Origin: Fimbriimonadaceae bacterium
Lineage (GTDB): Bacteria; Armatimonadota; Fimbriimonadia; Fimbriimonadales; Fimbriimonadaceae
NCBI GenBank assembly: GCA_023957775.1
Contig: JAMLGR010000015.1
Span: 54,310-118,309, forward strand
DNA: 64,000 bases
Direction: 5' to 3'
A program made the translations under genes and the position numbers. Every line of letters starts with the position of its first letter. Position 1 is the first letter of the stretch. Shown here piece after piece: positions 33,898 to 42,933 of the stretch. Under the pieces are notes generated by a model. The model saw only the letters and a list, made by a program, of their open reading frames with translations, was not told the DNA's origin and did not search any database.

Positions 33898-35067
33898 GTG
33901 CTGAGTCTTGTCCTCCTCGCCGTCGCCCAAACCCAAACGCTTGACATCCAAACCATGGTGCGCGACGTGGACCCCGCGCGTTTGCGCGCGACCGTGGAGA
34001 AGCTCTCCTCGTTCCACACCCGGAACACGACTTCGCCGACGCTGAAGGAGTCCGTTGATTGGCTCGCGGACGAGTATCGGAAGATTCCGGGCCTCCAGGT
34101 CGAGGTCATGCCTTACGCGGCCGAGAAGAGCCGCCGGGTGCCGGAGGAGATCCAGGCTTACCAGGTGGTGGCGGTGCTGCCTGGCAAAACGGACCGGCGG
34201 ATTCTGGTTGGGGGCCACATGGACTCCCTGAACCTCCAAGAGGACGCGAAGACCGGCCGGGCGCCGGGGGCCAACGACGACGGCAGCGGCACCGCTCTCG
34301 CGCTCGAACTGGCGCGGGTAATGGCCGGCCGGCCGTGGAACCAAACCCTGGTGTTCGTCGCGTTCTCAGGCGAGGAGCAAGGGCTGCTCGGGTCCAAGGC
34401 CCTTGCCGAGCGTGCCAAAGCCGAGGGCTGGAAGCTCGAGGCCGTGTTTAGCACCGACATCGCCGGCTCGAGCTCCAACCTGAACGGGCAGTCGGACAAG
34501 GAGCACGTGCGCGTGTTCAGCGACGATCCCGATCCTGCGGGTGAGAACCCCCAGCAGAGCCGCGAACTCGCCCGGTTCATCGAGTGGGCCACGCGTGGCA
34601 AGATTCCGGGTTTCGGCGCCCACCTCGTTTTGCGGCGGGACCGATTCGGACGCGGCGGCGACCACACGTCGTTCTCTTCCCTCGGGTTCAGCGCTGTGCG
34701 CTTCACCGAGGTGTTCGAGGAGTTCACCCGGCAGCACGGTCCCGAAGACAAGATCGAGTACATGGACTTCGAGTACCTGGCGAACGTCACGCGCCTGAAT
34801 CTCGTGGCGATGGCGTCGCTTGCCCAGGCGGCGGAGGCGCCGACACGCGTCCGGTACAACCCCCGCCAGTCGCACGACACCACCCTGACCTGGACCGCCA
34901 CGCCAGGCACGGAGTACGAGGTGCTCTGGCGCGACAGCGCGAGCACGACCTGGGAGGACTCGCGGCGCGTCGGCGCAGTCTCGACGGCGACGATCGAGAA
35001 GGTGAACAAGGACAGCCACTTCTTCGCCGTGGCGGCCATCGGCGGATTGCCCGTGGCGGCGCGGTGA
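33898..35067 (+). CDS. Secreted M28 family aminopeptidase
   Basis: Zinc exopeptidase, 389 aa. The short leader MLSLVLLAVAQTQ suggests export. Di-zinc ligands are in order: His (VGGHMDSLNL), Asp (GANDDGSGTALALE), catalytic and ligand Glu (FSGEEQGLLGS), Asp (FSTDIAGSSS) and His (GGDHTSFSSLGF). A C-terminal beta-domain of about 90 residues follows (TTLTWTATPGTEYEVLWRDS), resembling fibronectin type III. The start is GTG 33898, since no ATG precedes the leader. It is coupled to the hexosaminidase gene by a GTGA overlap, so peptide and amino-sugar scavenging may be co-expressed. Confidence 0.93.
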   Translation: MLSLVLLAVAQTQTLDIQTMVRDVDPARLRATVEKLSSFHTRNTTSPTLKESVDWLADEYRKIPGLQVEVMPYAAEKSRRVPEEIQAYQVVAVLPGKTDRRILVGGHMDSLNLQEDAKTGRAPGANDDGSGTALALELARVMAGRPWNQTLVFVAFSGEEQGLLGSKALAERAKAEGWKLEAVFSTDIAGSSSNLNGQSDKEHVRVFSDDPDPAGENPQQSRELARFIEWATRGKIPGFGAHLVLRRDRFGRGGDHTSFSSLGFSAVRFTEVFEEFTRQHGPEDKIEYMDFEYLANVTRLNLVAMASLAQAAEAPTRVRYNPRQSHDTTLTWTATPGTEYEVLWRDSASTTWEDSRRVGAVSTATIEKVNKDSHFFAVAAIGGLPVAAR

Positions 35068-37406
35068 GCCCGGCGCTTGGTTTGTGGTTTGTGGTTTGTG
35101 GTTTGGGTGTGCCTGGGCTTCTCCCAGCTCCGCGATCGGTTTCGTTTGGCCCTGGGATCCAGTTGGAGGACACCTACCGGTTCGATTGCCCCCGTGGGTT
35201 TGAAGGGGTTGCCCGTGCGTTTGTGTCCGACTGGGGTCTGCATGAGGCGGCGCACGGCACGCTGATTCGCATCAGGAGTGACCTTTCGCTGGCCGAAGAG
35301 GAGTACCACCTGCAGGTCGCGGATTCAATCACGCTCACGGCGTCCACCCCGACGGGCGCCGTCTGGGGGCTGAATACCCTCGGCCAACTGCTTGCAGATG
35401 GGTGCCGAAACCAAGTGCAGATTCAGGACCAGCCCGACGTCCCGTTCCGATGCCTGTTGGTCGATGTGGCGCGGCGCTACCACTCGCTCTCGACGCTGCG
35501 CACGTTGGTCCGCTGGTGCCAGGCGGGGCGGGTCCGGTTCATGCAGCTGCACCTGACGGACGATCAGAACTGGATGTTCCCCACGAAGGTGTTGGCGGGC
35601 ATCGACAAGAACAACCAACACGGGTTGCCGGCGTACACGGCGAAGGAGATGCGGGACCTGCAGGAGTTCGCCAGTGCCCGCGGGGTCACGATCATCCCCG
35701 AGATCGACGTGCCCGGCCACAGCTCGCTGCTCGTCCGCTTGAACCCGGCGCTGTACCGTTTCGAGGGGTCCGAATCGGAAAGCTGCATCGATTTCGCCTC
35801 GCCTGGGGTACGCGAGCGCATCAAGTCCCTCCTCCAGGAGGTCGCCAGGGTCTTCCCCGGCGCTCCGTACGTGCATCTGGGCGGGGACGAGGCGTGGTAC
35901 CCCAACGCGCAGCGGGATCCGGATATGGAGGCGGCCCTGGTCCGTCTCGGTCCGGGTACCCGGCCCGACTCGGTTTTCCTCGACTTTCTCGCCGAGATGG
36001 CGCGCGAGGTCGTGCGTCTTGGCAAGACGCCGATCGTGTGGCGCGGATTCCAAGTGGGCGAAGAGGCGCGGAAGCGGCTCCCGCCCGAGACCGTGGTCGT
36101 GGCGTGGGACGGACCGTACGACGCCACGTCCCAACTCACCGTCAAGGGATTCGAGGTCATCAACGCGGGTTGGGACCCCTTCTACATCGTCAACCACTTC
36201 CCCTACGACATCGACACGCTCGTTCCACTCGAGCGCCTCTACACGGCGACCCGCACGCGTTTCCACCTCGTGGATGGCGGCAGCACCCAGCAAGACGCGA
36301 TAGAGCTGCCCTTGCCTGAGCAGGTCCGTGGAACCCTGTTGTGCTGGTGGGAGGGGCGCGAATGGAACGCGCACACGACGCTTCCCGCGCGGATTCTTGC
36401 GTATGGCTGCCGCATGTGGAACGCCGGCGGCGAATCGGAGTACGACGCCTTCGTGTCTCGGATGGAGCGCGTCGTCTCGCACGTCGAGCGCCAGGCGCAT
36501 CCCTTTCACATGACGACCCGGGGGGCCCGTTTGGAAGACGAAGCGGAGTTCGAGGACTCGCTCACGATCTCGCTCACTCCGTTCGAACCCGGAGTTCGGT
36601 TCGCCTGGCGGACCGACGGGCGGACGCCGACGCCCTCCGATCTGCAGGACGGGTTCTCCTTCCAGGTCGACAAGAGCGCCGTGCTTGCCATCCAGGCCTT
36701 CCGGGGCACGGAACCGGTCGGCGAGACGCTGTTCCGTCCGGTGCACAAAGTCACGGTCGTGCCCAACCTCGCCCTGGGCCGTCCCCTCGTCGCGACGGGC
36801 GCAAGGGACCTCGAGTTCCCCGCCTGGCGGGTGAACGACGGCGTGGCGGATGACCCAACCGCCTACTGGCTGGCTTATCCCAACCCGCAGTTCGCGACGA
36901 TCGACCTCGGGCGCGTGGTGCAGCTCACGCGCCTGGAGGTCGTGGCCGCCTGGGCCTCAGGTCAGCCGGCGCGGTACCGGCTGACAACGAGCCTCGACGG
37001 CAACGAGTGGGACGTCTGGGCGGACGCCCGAGAGCAGACCGAGCCGGCGCGCCCGGAGGGTTACGTGCACCGCCTTCCCGCGAGGCGCGTCCGTTACGTA
37101 CGGATCGAGACGGCTCCCAGCCCTCTGTTCCCTCCCACCATGGCGCGTATTTTGGAGATCCGGGCTTTTGGAGACGATGGGTGGTCGCGGCAAGCCGCTC
37201 GGGGGCAAGGCGACGCGCGAGCGCGCGCACTCCCATGCGGTCGCGGCAAGCCGCTCCGGGGCAAGGCGACGCGCGAGCGCGCGCACTCCCATGCGGTCGC
37301 GGCAAGCCGCTCGGGGGCAAGGCGACGCGCGAGCGCGCGCACTCCCATGCGGGTGGTGCCAGCCGGGCGCACGACGGGCGTGCTCCCATGCTGCTCAACT
37401 AGCTAG
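35064..37406 (+). CDS. GH20 beta-N-acetylhexosaminidase with C-terminal discoidin-like domain
   Basis: Removes terminal GlcNAc/GalNAc from glycans or chitooligosaccharides. In 780 aa: a GH20b-like N-domain (AEEEYHLQVADSITLTAS), the TIM barrel with VDVARRYHSLSTLR, HLTDDQNW and the catalytic pair in HLGGDEAWY, a CHB_HEX_C-like strand set (GVRFAWRTDGRTPTPSDL) and an F5/8 type C-like domain ending near ILEIRAFGDDG. The GTG start overlaps the peptidase stop, and the first residues (LGLWFVVCGLGVPG) are encoded by a heptamer repeat. The last 75 or so residues are encoded by palindrome repeat family B, read in three frames, and are probably not part of the original protein. The stop interlocks with the convergent ferritin-like gene (CTAG). 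Confidence 0.9.
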   Translation: MSPALGLWFVVCGLGVPGLLPAPRSVSFGPGIQLEDTYRFDCPRGFEGVARAFVSDWGLHEAAHGTLIRIRSDLSLAEEEYHLQVADSITLTASTPTGAVWGLNTLGQLLADGCRNQVQIQDQPDVPFRCLLVDVARRYHSLSTLRTLVRWCQAGRVRFMQLHLTDDQNWMFPTKVLAGIDKNNQHGLPAYTAKEMRDLQEFASARGVTIIPEIDVPGHSSLLVRLNPALYRFEGSESESCIDFASPGVRERIKSLLQEVARVFPGAPYVHLGGDEAWYPNAQRDPDMEAALVRLGPGTRPDSVFLDFLAEMAREVVRLGKTPIVWRGFQVGEEARKRLPPETVVVAWDGPYDATSQLTVKGFEVINAGWDPFYIVNHFPYDIDTLVPLERLYTATRTRFHLVDGGSTQQDAIELPLPEQVRGTLLCWWEGREWNAHTTLPARILAYGCRMWNAGGESEYDAFVSRMERVVSHVERQAHPFHMTTRGARLEDEAEFEDSLTISLTPFEPGVRFAWRTDGRTPTPSDLQDGFSFQVDKSAVLAIQAFRGTEPVGETLFRPVHKVTVVPNLALGRPLVATGARDLEFPAWRVNDGVADDPTAYWLAYPNPQFATIDLGRVVQLTRLEVVAAWASGQPARYRLTTSLDGNEWDVWADAREQTEPARPEGYVHRLPARRVRYVRIETAPSPLFPPTMARILEIRAFGDDGWSRQAARGQGDARARALPCGRGKPLRGKATRERAHSHAVAASRSGARRRASARTPMRVVPAGRTTGVLPCCSTS
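35079..35107. repeat. Heptamer array (GGTTTGT) inside a coding region
   Basis: Four units of GGTTTGT lie within the first codons of the hexosaminidase gene and encode part of its apparent signal peptide. A change in copy number would shift the frame. Confidence 0.9.
37183..37350. repeat. Three 56-bp tandem copies of palindrome family B
   Basis: Units start at 37183, 37239 and 37295 (GGTCGCGGCAAGCCGCTC...), each containing GCGGCAAGCCGC and a GCGCGAGCGCGCGC palindrome, ending CACTCCCATGC. A degenerate fourth piece runs to about 37395. Related to the cluster at 8064-8211. They lie inside the 3' end of the hexosaminidase reading frame. Confidence 0.92.
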
Positions 37407-37825
37407 GCCCAGCCGCGGAGGATCTGCTGCGTCTCTTCGAAGTGGTGCGTCTCGTCCTCCACCATCGTTTCGAGGTGTGCCGACAAGCCGACGTCTCCCA
37501 TTTCGGAAGCCTGCTCGGCGCGCTTCTTGTAGTCCTTGATCGCCTGCTCCTCGGCGTTCAACACGTTGGTGAGCATCCCCACGGGATCGGTGGCTTTCGG
37601 AACTGGGCGCGCCTCCGTGGTCGGCACACCCCCGAGGCTCGCGATCTTGTCCGCGAGAAACTGCGCGTGGGCTGTCTCGTCGGGAATCTCCGCCTGGAAG
37701 AATGTGCGCAACGCGGGCCGGTGCGGACCCGTCACCGCCGCCGAATACGTCAGATACATGGCGATGGCCTGCAGCTCCCCCGCGAGGTCGCCGTTCAGGG
37801 CCTCGATCATCTCTTTCTTCTTCAT
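37403..37825 (-). CDS. Ferritin-like di-iron protein
   Basis: 140-aa four-helix protein resembling bacterioferritin or a small ferritin. Di-iron ligands: Glu in LAGELQAIAMY, ExxH in IPDETAHAQ, Glu in NAEEQAIKDY and ExxH in VEDETHHFEE. No heme Met is obvious, so non-heme iron oxidation/storage or oxidative-stress protection is the likely role. ATG 37825 has AGGA 8 nt upstream. Its stop codon interlocks with that of the convergent hexosaminidase. Confidence 0.9.
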   Translation of the reverse strand: MKKKEMIEALNGDLAGELQAIAMYLTYSAAVTGPHRPALRTFFQAEIPDETAHAQFLADKIASLGGVPTTEARPVPKATDPVGMLTNVLNAEEQAIKDYKKRAEQASEMGDVGLSAHLETMVEDETHHFEETQQILRGWA

Positions 37826-37852
37826 CGTCTATTCCTACGCCGATCCCACAGC

Positions 37853-39694
37853 TTAAAAACCGGCGCCGGCGGCACCGGCGAGGATCGGCACCGCGGGATC
37901 CTTAACGCCCGCGGCCTCCAGGGCCGCACGCTTCTTCCGCACGGCCGCCAACAGCCCGTCCACGGCGTGCGGAGCCTTCGCCGGCTGCCGGAACGCCCGC
38001 TCGAGGATGGGCCAGAACGTGTCGATGTCGTGCGACAGGTCGAACACCATCACCCCTTGGGTCGAACCGCACGCGGCCTGCAGGGCGTCGCAGAGGCGCT
38101 CCGGGTCGTCCTTGAAGTCCATCAACATGATGCCGGCGTAGGTCCATGCCTGGTCCTTGGCCGCGCGGTTGGACAACTGGCCGGCCGCCTCGACGGTCAT
38201 GCCGAGGGCCGATCCCGCACCCATCGCCTGGGCAATGGTCGCGGTCTTGTAGTAGCAGCCGGTGACCAGCACGTCGAGCAGCGGCGCGAACCCTGTCTTG
38301 CGGTACGCATCGCTCAAGAACCAGAAGCCCGCGTCGAACTCGTTCGAACTCCAGTTCGAACCAAACGCGGGATACTCCCCGAACCAAGAGCCCGCGTAGA
38401 CGCCGAACTTCGCCGCGGGCCGCGCGGCGACCACCTCCGACCGTGCCCGCGCGACGAAATTCCGGATCGTCATCGCCCGGAACGTCAGCCACGCTTCGTA
38501 GTAAGGCCCGGGAGCGATGCCGCGCGAGAGGTCGGGATGCAGGACGAAGCGAAACGCCTCGTCCGGCCACTGCAGCGGCCTTCCAACGTAGGCCTCGAAC
38601 TGGGCACGGGTCTCTTCGCTGAAGTCGGCGTTCATGCCGCCCAGCCGCAACCGATCGTCGTAAAGCACCCCGTCGACGTCGTAGCCCTGCACCACTTCGC
38701 GCAGGATCGCAATCGCGCGGTCCTGCACGGCGCTCGCATGCGGGTTCACCATCAACGGGATCTGCTGGGCCGGGCGCTCGGCGATCGGCACGTACTGGGC
38801 CGTCGAGTCGAACTCGAGGACGTCCCCCGGCTGCGCATAGGTCCGCAGGTACGCCCCCGCATCTCCCCAGCCCCACAGCACGGACCCTCCGGAGGGCGTC
38901 GAGGGCGCAACGGACCGCAGCTCCGCGGCACCTCCCTGGGCGAGGACCCGTCCGCCCGCGTCCACGACGATGGCGACCGCGTCCGGCTCCGGCTTGGCGG
39001 GAAGCCGGAGAGCGCTCGTGACGAGCCCCAGGACCGAACCATCGGGCGGAGCCGCATTGGGCTCCGAGACCACGGCAAAAGTGGGACGGGTGAGAAACGA
39101 GGCCCGCACGAAGGGCTTGGGTTCGTAGAGAACCGTCTGCCACTCGGGGTGCTCGTAACCGAGCCCCATCTGGAAATCCCGGTGCCCTTCGCTGAACGCG
39201 TTGAGGCTGACGAAGAGCTGGAGCCCTTGGCGCTTCGACTCGCGGACCATGGCCGCCAACGGGTCGTACTCTTTCGGCATCACCGCGCCCTTCCACTCGG
39301 CGAGCTTCGGCGCGTAGCGACTGGGGTACATCGTGTGGCCGACGATGGGTTTGATGTCGTACACCACGGTGTTGAACCCCACGGCCTTCGCCTTCGCCAT
39401 CAGGTCCGCGATCTTCTCGTCGGAGTTCGTGCGCGAGATGTTGGCTGTCGCGTCCACCCAGAGAAGGCGGCCCTGAAGGCCTTGGGCCCGAGCGGTCTGC
39501 TGCGCCACCCCGATCGCATCGCCGAACGTGTCCAAGACGACGTTGGCAAGGGTCGGCAGAGGCGCCGAGGGTTGAAAGCGCGTCGCGGGCGGGGCGATCT
39601 GGATGGGCGGATATGCCGGCGGCCGAGGTTCCTGGCACCAGGCGTTGACCGCCAGGGCGAAGATGGCCAAGGCAGGCAGGGGCGAACGGGTCAT
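37853..39694 (-). CDS. Secreted glycosyl-hydrolase-like 10 (GHL10) family protein
   Basis: 613-aa exported protein with signal peptide (PLPALAIFALAVNAWC). The TIM-barrel GHL10 pattern is visible: RLLWVDATANISRTNSDEKI, KAKAVGFNTVVYDIKPI, then a downstream half with VVQGYDVDGVLYDDRLRLGG and KFGVYAGSWFGEYPAFGSNW. The family (YngK-like, PF02638) acts on, or is suspected to act on, polysaccharides; the substrate is unknown. An inserted beta-rich domain (about residues 225-320, AVAIVVDAGGRVLAQGGAAEL) separates the two halves. ATG 39694 gives the signal peptide; 11 further upstream codons are open. It follows the ferritin-like gene by a 27-bp gap but probably has its own promoter. Confidence 0.85.
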   Translation of the reverse strand: MTRSPLPALAIFALAVNAWCQEPRPPAYPPIQIAPPATRFQPSAPLPTLANVVLDTFGDAIGVAQQTARAQGLQGRLLWVDATANISRTNSDEKIADLMAKAKAVGFNTVVYDIKPIVGHTMYPSRYAPKLAEWKGAVMPKEYDPLAAMVRESKRQGLQLFVSLNAFSEGHRDFQMGLGYEHPEWQTVLYEPKPFVRASFLTRPTFAVVSEPNAAPPDGSVLGLVTSALRLPAKPEPDAVAIVVDAGGRVLAQGGAAELRSVAPSTPSGGSVLWGWGDAGAYLRTYAQPGDVLEFDSTAQYVPIAERPAQQIPLMVNPHASAVQDRAIAILREVVQGYDVDGVLYDDRLRLGGMNADFSEETRAQFEAYVGRPLQWPDEAFRFVLHPDLSRGIAPGPYYEAWLTFRAMTIRNFVARARSEVVAARPAAKFGVYAGSWFGEYPAFGSNWSSNEFDAGFWFLSDAYRKTGFAPLLDVLVTGCYYKTATIAQAMGAGSALGMTVEAAGQLSNRAAKDQAWTYAGIMLMDFKDDPERLCDALQAACGSTQGVMVFDLSHDIDTFWPILERAFRQPAKAPHAVDGLLAAVRKKRAALEAAGVKDPAVPILAGAAGAGF

Positions 39695-39722
39695 GGACCC
39701 TTTTACCCGCCCGGCAACGCGC

Positions 39723-39880
39723 TGCACGCCCGTCCAGCGGGCGTGGCACCCTCATGCACCTCATGCATCTCGGGGCCGCGGGTTGGTTCACGCCCGTCCA
39801 GCGGGCGTGGCACCCACGCCACCAGCGCGGTGCTCCGGGTCACCCTTTGGACCCGGGGTCTCGCTGCGCTCGACCCCCGG
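39723..39880. repeat. Palindromic repeat family A, two copies, plus a second palindrome
   Basis: Two copies of CACGCCCGTCCAGCGGGCGTG (given here in two halves: CACGCCCG, loop TCCAG, CGGGCGTG) followed by GCACCC, at 39724-39751 and 39787-39815. Between them is CTCATGCACCTCATGCATCTC. Near 39848-39882 a CCGGGGTC...GACCCCCGG inverted repeat follows. The same unit occurs at 15007-15086. No coding signal. Confidence 0.85.
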
Positions 39881-39891
39881 GCAGCACCCTG

Positions 39892-41400
39892 CTAGCGCGG
39901 TCCTGCCGATGGGCGCTGGCGTTGGCGCCACTCGGCGAAGATCTCCTCCGCCCCAGGTCCGGTCTCCCCCTCTTGGACACGGGCCACGGCGCTGGCCAGA
40001 TACGCGGTCGCGAGGTCCGAATCGCCGTGAACCCGCTCGAGTTTGTAGAGGCTGAACCAGATGAAGGCGGTCCCGGGAGCACCGAGCGCCCGACTGGTGC
40101 GATGGATCTGCAACGCCCGGAGATAAGCCTCCATCGCATCACGACGGTCCTTCGAGTCGTAGCCTTCGGGAAGCGGCCGGCCGCGAAGGTCGCTGATGTC
40201 GGCGAGCGTCCCGTCTGAGAAGCGCATCGCGGTCTCGAGATGCTGGCCCCGCGACACCTCCGCGTCGAACTGGACCTGCTGGTCGGCGTCCATGGCGCCC
40301 TGCAGGTACCGCGGTGCGAGCGTGCAAGTCGGCGCGTCGACGCACATCGAAAACACGCCGAGGTCGCGTGGAGGGAGCCTGCCGCTCGACACGCCCTGCG
40401 TCGGGAAGTGCACCTGGATCGTCCGCGAAGCAAACCCTCCCGCGTCGGCGATCTGGGGCACGAACATGAACGACGCAGCCGGAATCTCCTGGTAGGAGGG
40501 CAGCGAACGGCGGAAATAGACCATGCCCCGGTCGTCGGTCACGAACGGCGGAACGACCGGCTGTCGCGTGTGGAAGACGACGAACACCGTCCCCTCCCGG
40601 TTGACCTCCGCAGCTGCGATCTTGATCGCGCTCTCAGGCCCGATCGGGACGGAGGCGACCGGCTCCTGGAGCGCTTTGCGCGGGTCGTGGTCCCCCCGGA
40701 GATCGACCTTCACGAACGGGCCGGAAGGCTCCTGGGCAAAGAGGTTCGGCGCCATCTTCACACCCACCTTCGCCCGAACGTTGACCGCGCCGACCCAACC
40801 GTCGGCTGTCCGCCTCTCCAGAAGCACGCCCGCGGGCTGGTCCGTCTCCTCCTCTACCGAAAGGGTGTACCGCTCGGCCCCATCGACATAGCGGTAGCGG
40901 TTGACCGATCGCCCCTCGACGCGCGCCGCCGGGAACCGCTCGAGGTCCTTGCGGATCGAGGCCCTGTAGAAGCAGCTCGCGATCCACGCCCGGACGTCGG
41001 GAGCGTACTTGTCGAACACGTGGTAGCGCAGTTCGCCCGCCCCGGGGTCCCACACCGTGTCCTCGGTGTGCCCCTTCACGACGACGATGCCGGTGTCCTC
41101 GAACTCGAGACGCGTCTGATCGCGCGTGGACCACTCCGTGCAGTACCGGACCCACCGCTGGTCCTTCGAGGTCCAGACTTCGGCCTGCAGGTCGATCGGG
41201 CTGCGCGCCGCCACCGACGCCGCGAGCAGTTGCTCGGCGGACCTCAATCGGGGAATGCGGATGGCCCAAACGCCGAGGACGATCGCCGATGCGGCAAGCA
41301 CCAGCGCGACCGCACTCCAGCGACGGGTCTTCGTTCGCCGGACGCGCGCATACTCGGCCGCGGAAATGTAGTGCGGCCCCGGGTGGTCTCGGCCGGGCAT
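39892..41400 (-). CDS. Membrane-anchored protein of unknown function
   Basis: 502 aa with a cytoplasmic N-terminal tail (about 27 residues, Arg/Lys-rich), one helix (WSAVALVLAASAIVLGVWAI) and a large exported part. The exported part begins with a LolA/outer-membrane-lipoprotein-sorting-like layout (LLAASVAARSPIDLQAEVW, DTGIVVVKGHTEDTVWDPGAGELRYH), suggesting but not proving a LolA-like beta-sheet. The C-terminal 100 residues look helical and TPR-like (AYLRALQIHRTSRALG, LATAYLASAVARVQEG). TATAAT lies 5 nt before ATG 41400. Divergent from proS. Confidence 0.75.
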   Translation of the reverse strand: MPGRDHPGPHYISAAEYARVRRTKTRRWSAVALVLAASAIVLGVWAIRIPRLRSAEQLLAASVAARSPIDLQAEVWTSKDQRWVRYCTEWSTRDQTRLEFEDTGIVVVKGHTEDTVWDPGAGELRYHVFDKYAPDVRAWIASCFYRASIRKDLERFPAARVEGRSVNRYRYVDGAERYTLSVEEETDQPAGVLLERRTADGWVGAVNVRAKVGVKMAPNLFAQEPSGPFVKVDLRGDHDPRKALQEPVASVPIGPESAIKIAAAEVNREGTVFVVFHTRQPVVPPFVTDDRGMVYFRRSLPSYQEIPAASFMFVPQIADAGGFASRTIQVHFPTQGVSSGRLPPRDLGVFSMCVDAPTCTLAPRYLQGAMDADQQVQFDAEVSRGQHLETAMRFSDGTLADISDLRGRPLPEGYDSKDRRDAMEAYLRALQIHRTSRALGAPGTAFIWFSLYKLERVHGDSDLATAYLASAVARVQEGETGPGAEEIFAEWRQRQRPSAGPR

Positions 41401-41405
41401 GGATG

Positions 41406-41411
41406 ATTATA
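41406..41411 (-). promoter_or_regulatory. -10 box before the gene at 41400
   Basis: Consensus TATAAT on the minus strand, 5 nt (CATCC) before ATG 41400. Leaderless type. Shares a 51-bp divergent region with proS. Confidence 0.55.
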
Positions 41412-41451
41412 GTTTCCCGCTTCGCGCCGATGTGCCAAAATCACCCCTCCT

Positions 41452-42924
41452 ATGAGCAGCAAACAAGGCATTACGCCGCGCGCCGAGAACTACAGCGATT
41501 GGTACAACGAGTTGGTCCTTCGCTCGGAGCTCGCCGACTACGCCCCGGTCAAGGGTTGCATGGTGATCCGGCCGCACGGCTACGCGATCTGGGAACTCAT
41601 GCAGCGCGCGCTCGACGATATGTTCAAGGCTTCCGGGCACGTCAATGCCTATTTCCCCCTGCTCATTCCGGAGAGCTTTCTCCAGAAGGAGGCCGAGCAC
41701 GTCGAGGGCTTCGCGCCCCAGTGCGCCGTCGTCACCCACGGGGGCGGAAAGAAGCTGGACGAGCCCCTCTACATTCGCCCGACCTCCGAAACGGTCATCT
41801 GGAACATGTACGCCAAGTGGATCCAGAGCTACCGCGATCTTCCGCTGCTCATCAACCAGTGGGCCAACGTCGTGCGTTGGGAGATGCGCACGCGCCTCTT
41901 CCTCCGCACCACGGAGTTCCTCTGGCAAGAGGGCCACACCGCCCACGCGACCTACGACGAGGCCGAGGAGGAGGCGCTGACCATCCTCGAGATCTACCGC
42001 CGGTTCGCCGTGGAGTGGATGGCCGTGCCCGTGCTGACCGGCATCAAGAGCGACAACGAGAAGTTTGCCGGCGCCGACCACACGTACTGCATCGAAGCCC
42101 TCACGCAGGACCGACGCGCGATTCAGGCCGGAACGTCGCACCACCTCGGGCAGAACTTCGCCAAGGCCTTCGACGTGACGTTCCAATCGGCCGAGGGCCA
42201 GCTCGAGCACGTCTACGCCACTTCCTGGGGCGTCTCGACGCGCCTCGTGGGCACGCTGCTGATGGTGCACTCGGACGACGAGGGTCTCGTGCTCCCGCCC
42301 CGCCTCGCCCCGGTTCAGGTGGCGATCATCCCGATGGGCAGGGACGAGGAGACCCGCTCCAAGACGATCGCCGCCAGCGAAACGCTGGCCGGGGAGCTGC
42401 GCACCCTCGGGTGGGACCGGGTCCCGGTGCGCGTGGCCGTGGACAAGCGCGAGAAGGAGTCGCCCGGGTTCAAGTTCAACGAGTGGGAGCTCAAGGGCGC
42501 CTGCGTCCGCGTCGAGATCGGTCCGCGCGACCTGGAATCCGGCACCTGCGTGCTCGCCCGGCGCGACGGCGGGGAGAAGTCCACGGTCGGGCTGGGCGAG
42601 GCGGCGCAGTCGATCGTGGATGTGCTTGGGCTTGCCCAGAGCGAACTGCTGGCGCGGGCCACCGCTTTCCGCGAGGCCAATACGCGCCGAGTGGACACGT
42701 GGGAGGAGTTTGAGGCCGCGTTCGCGGGCGAGGACGCCCCCGGCTTCGTGATCGCGCACTGGGACGGCACGACCGAGACCGAGGTGCAAATCGCCGAGCG
42801 CACCAAGGCCACGATCCGATGCATCCCGCTCGCGCCGTTGGACCCTGCGGATGCCGAACCGGGAGCGTGCGTGCTCACCGGAAAGCCCAGCGCCCAGCGC
42901 GTGGTGTTCTCCAAGGCGTATTAG
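41452..42924 (+). CDS. proS: Prolyl-tRNA synthetase (short, ProS type 3)
   Basis: Charges tRNA-Pro with proline. The 490-aa length and the lack of an editing INS domain place it in the archaeal/eukaryote-like ProS group. Class II motifs are present: motif 1 near [14 protein letters not shown], motif 2 [22 protein letters not shown], seen in part as RWEMRTR and [16 protein letters not shown], and motif 3 [21 protein letters not shown]. The anticodon-binding domain ([12 protein letters not shown]) and the C-terminal Cys/zinc-like region follow. No Shine-Dalgarno is evident before ATG 41452. Single essential gene, divergent from the unknown membrane protein. Confidence 0.97.
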   Translation: MSSKQGITPRAENYSDWYNELVLRSELADYAPVKGCMVIRPHGYAIWELMQRALDDMFKASGHVNAYFPLLIPESFLQKEAEHVEGFAPQCAVVTHGGGKKLDEPLYIRPTSETVIWNMYAKWIQSYRDLPLLINQWANVVRWEMRTRLFLRTTEFLWQEGHTAHATYDEAEEEALTILEIYRRFAVEWMAVPVLTGIKSDNEKFAGADHTYCIEALTQDRRAIQAGTSHHLGQNFAKAFDVTFQSAEGQLEHVYATSWGVSTRLVGTLLMVHSDDEGLVLPPRLAPVQVAIIPMGRDEETRSKTIAASETLAGELRTLGWDRVPVRVAVDKREKESPGFKFNEWELKGACVRVEIGPRDLESGTCVLARRDGGEKSTVGLGEAAQSIVDVLGLAQSELLARATAFREANTRRVDTWEEFEAAFAGEDAPGFVIAHWDGTTETEVQIAERTKATIRCIPLAPLDPADAEPGACVLTGKPSAQRVVFSKAY

Positions 42925-42933
42925 GACAAGCCT

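Noticed and set aside
31692..34109. 805-codon open frame antisense to ftsK
   Set aside because: High GC content leaves long antisense frames open; this one mirrors ftsK codons, has no domain, and runs through a heptamer array.
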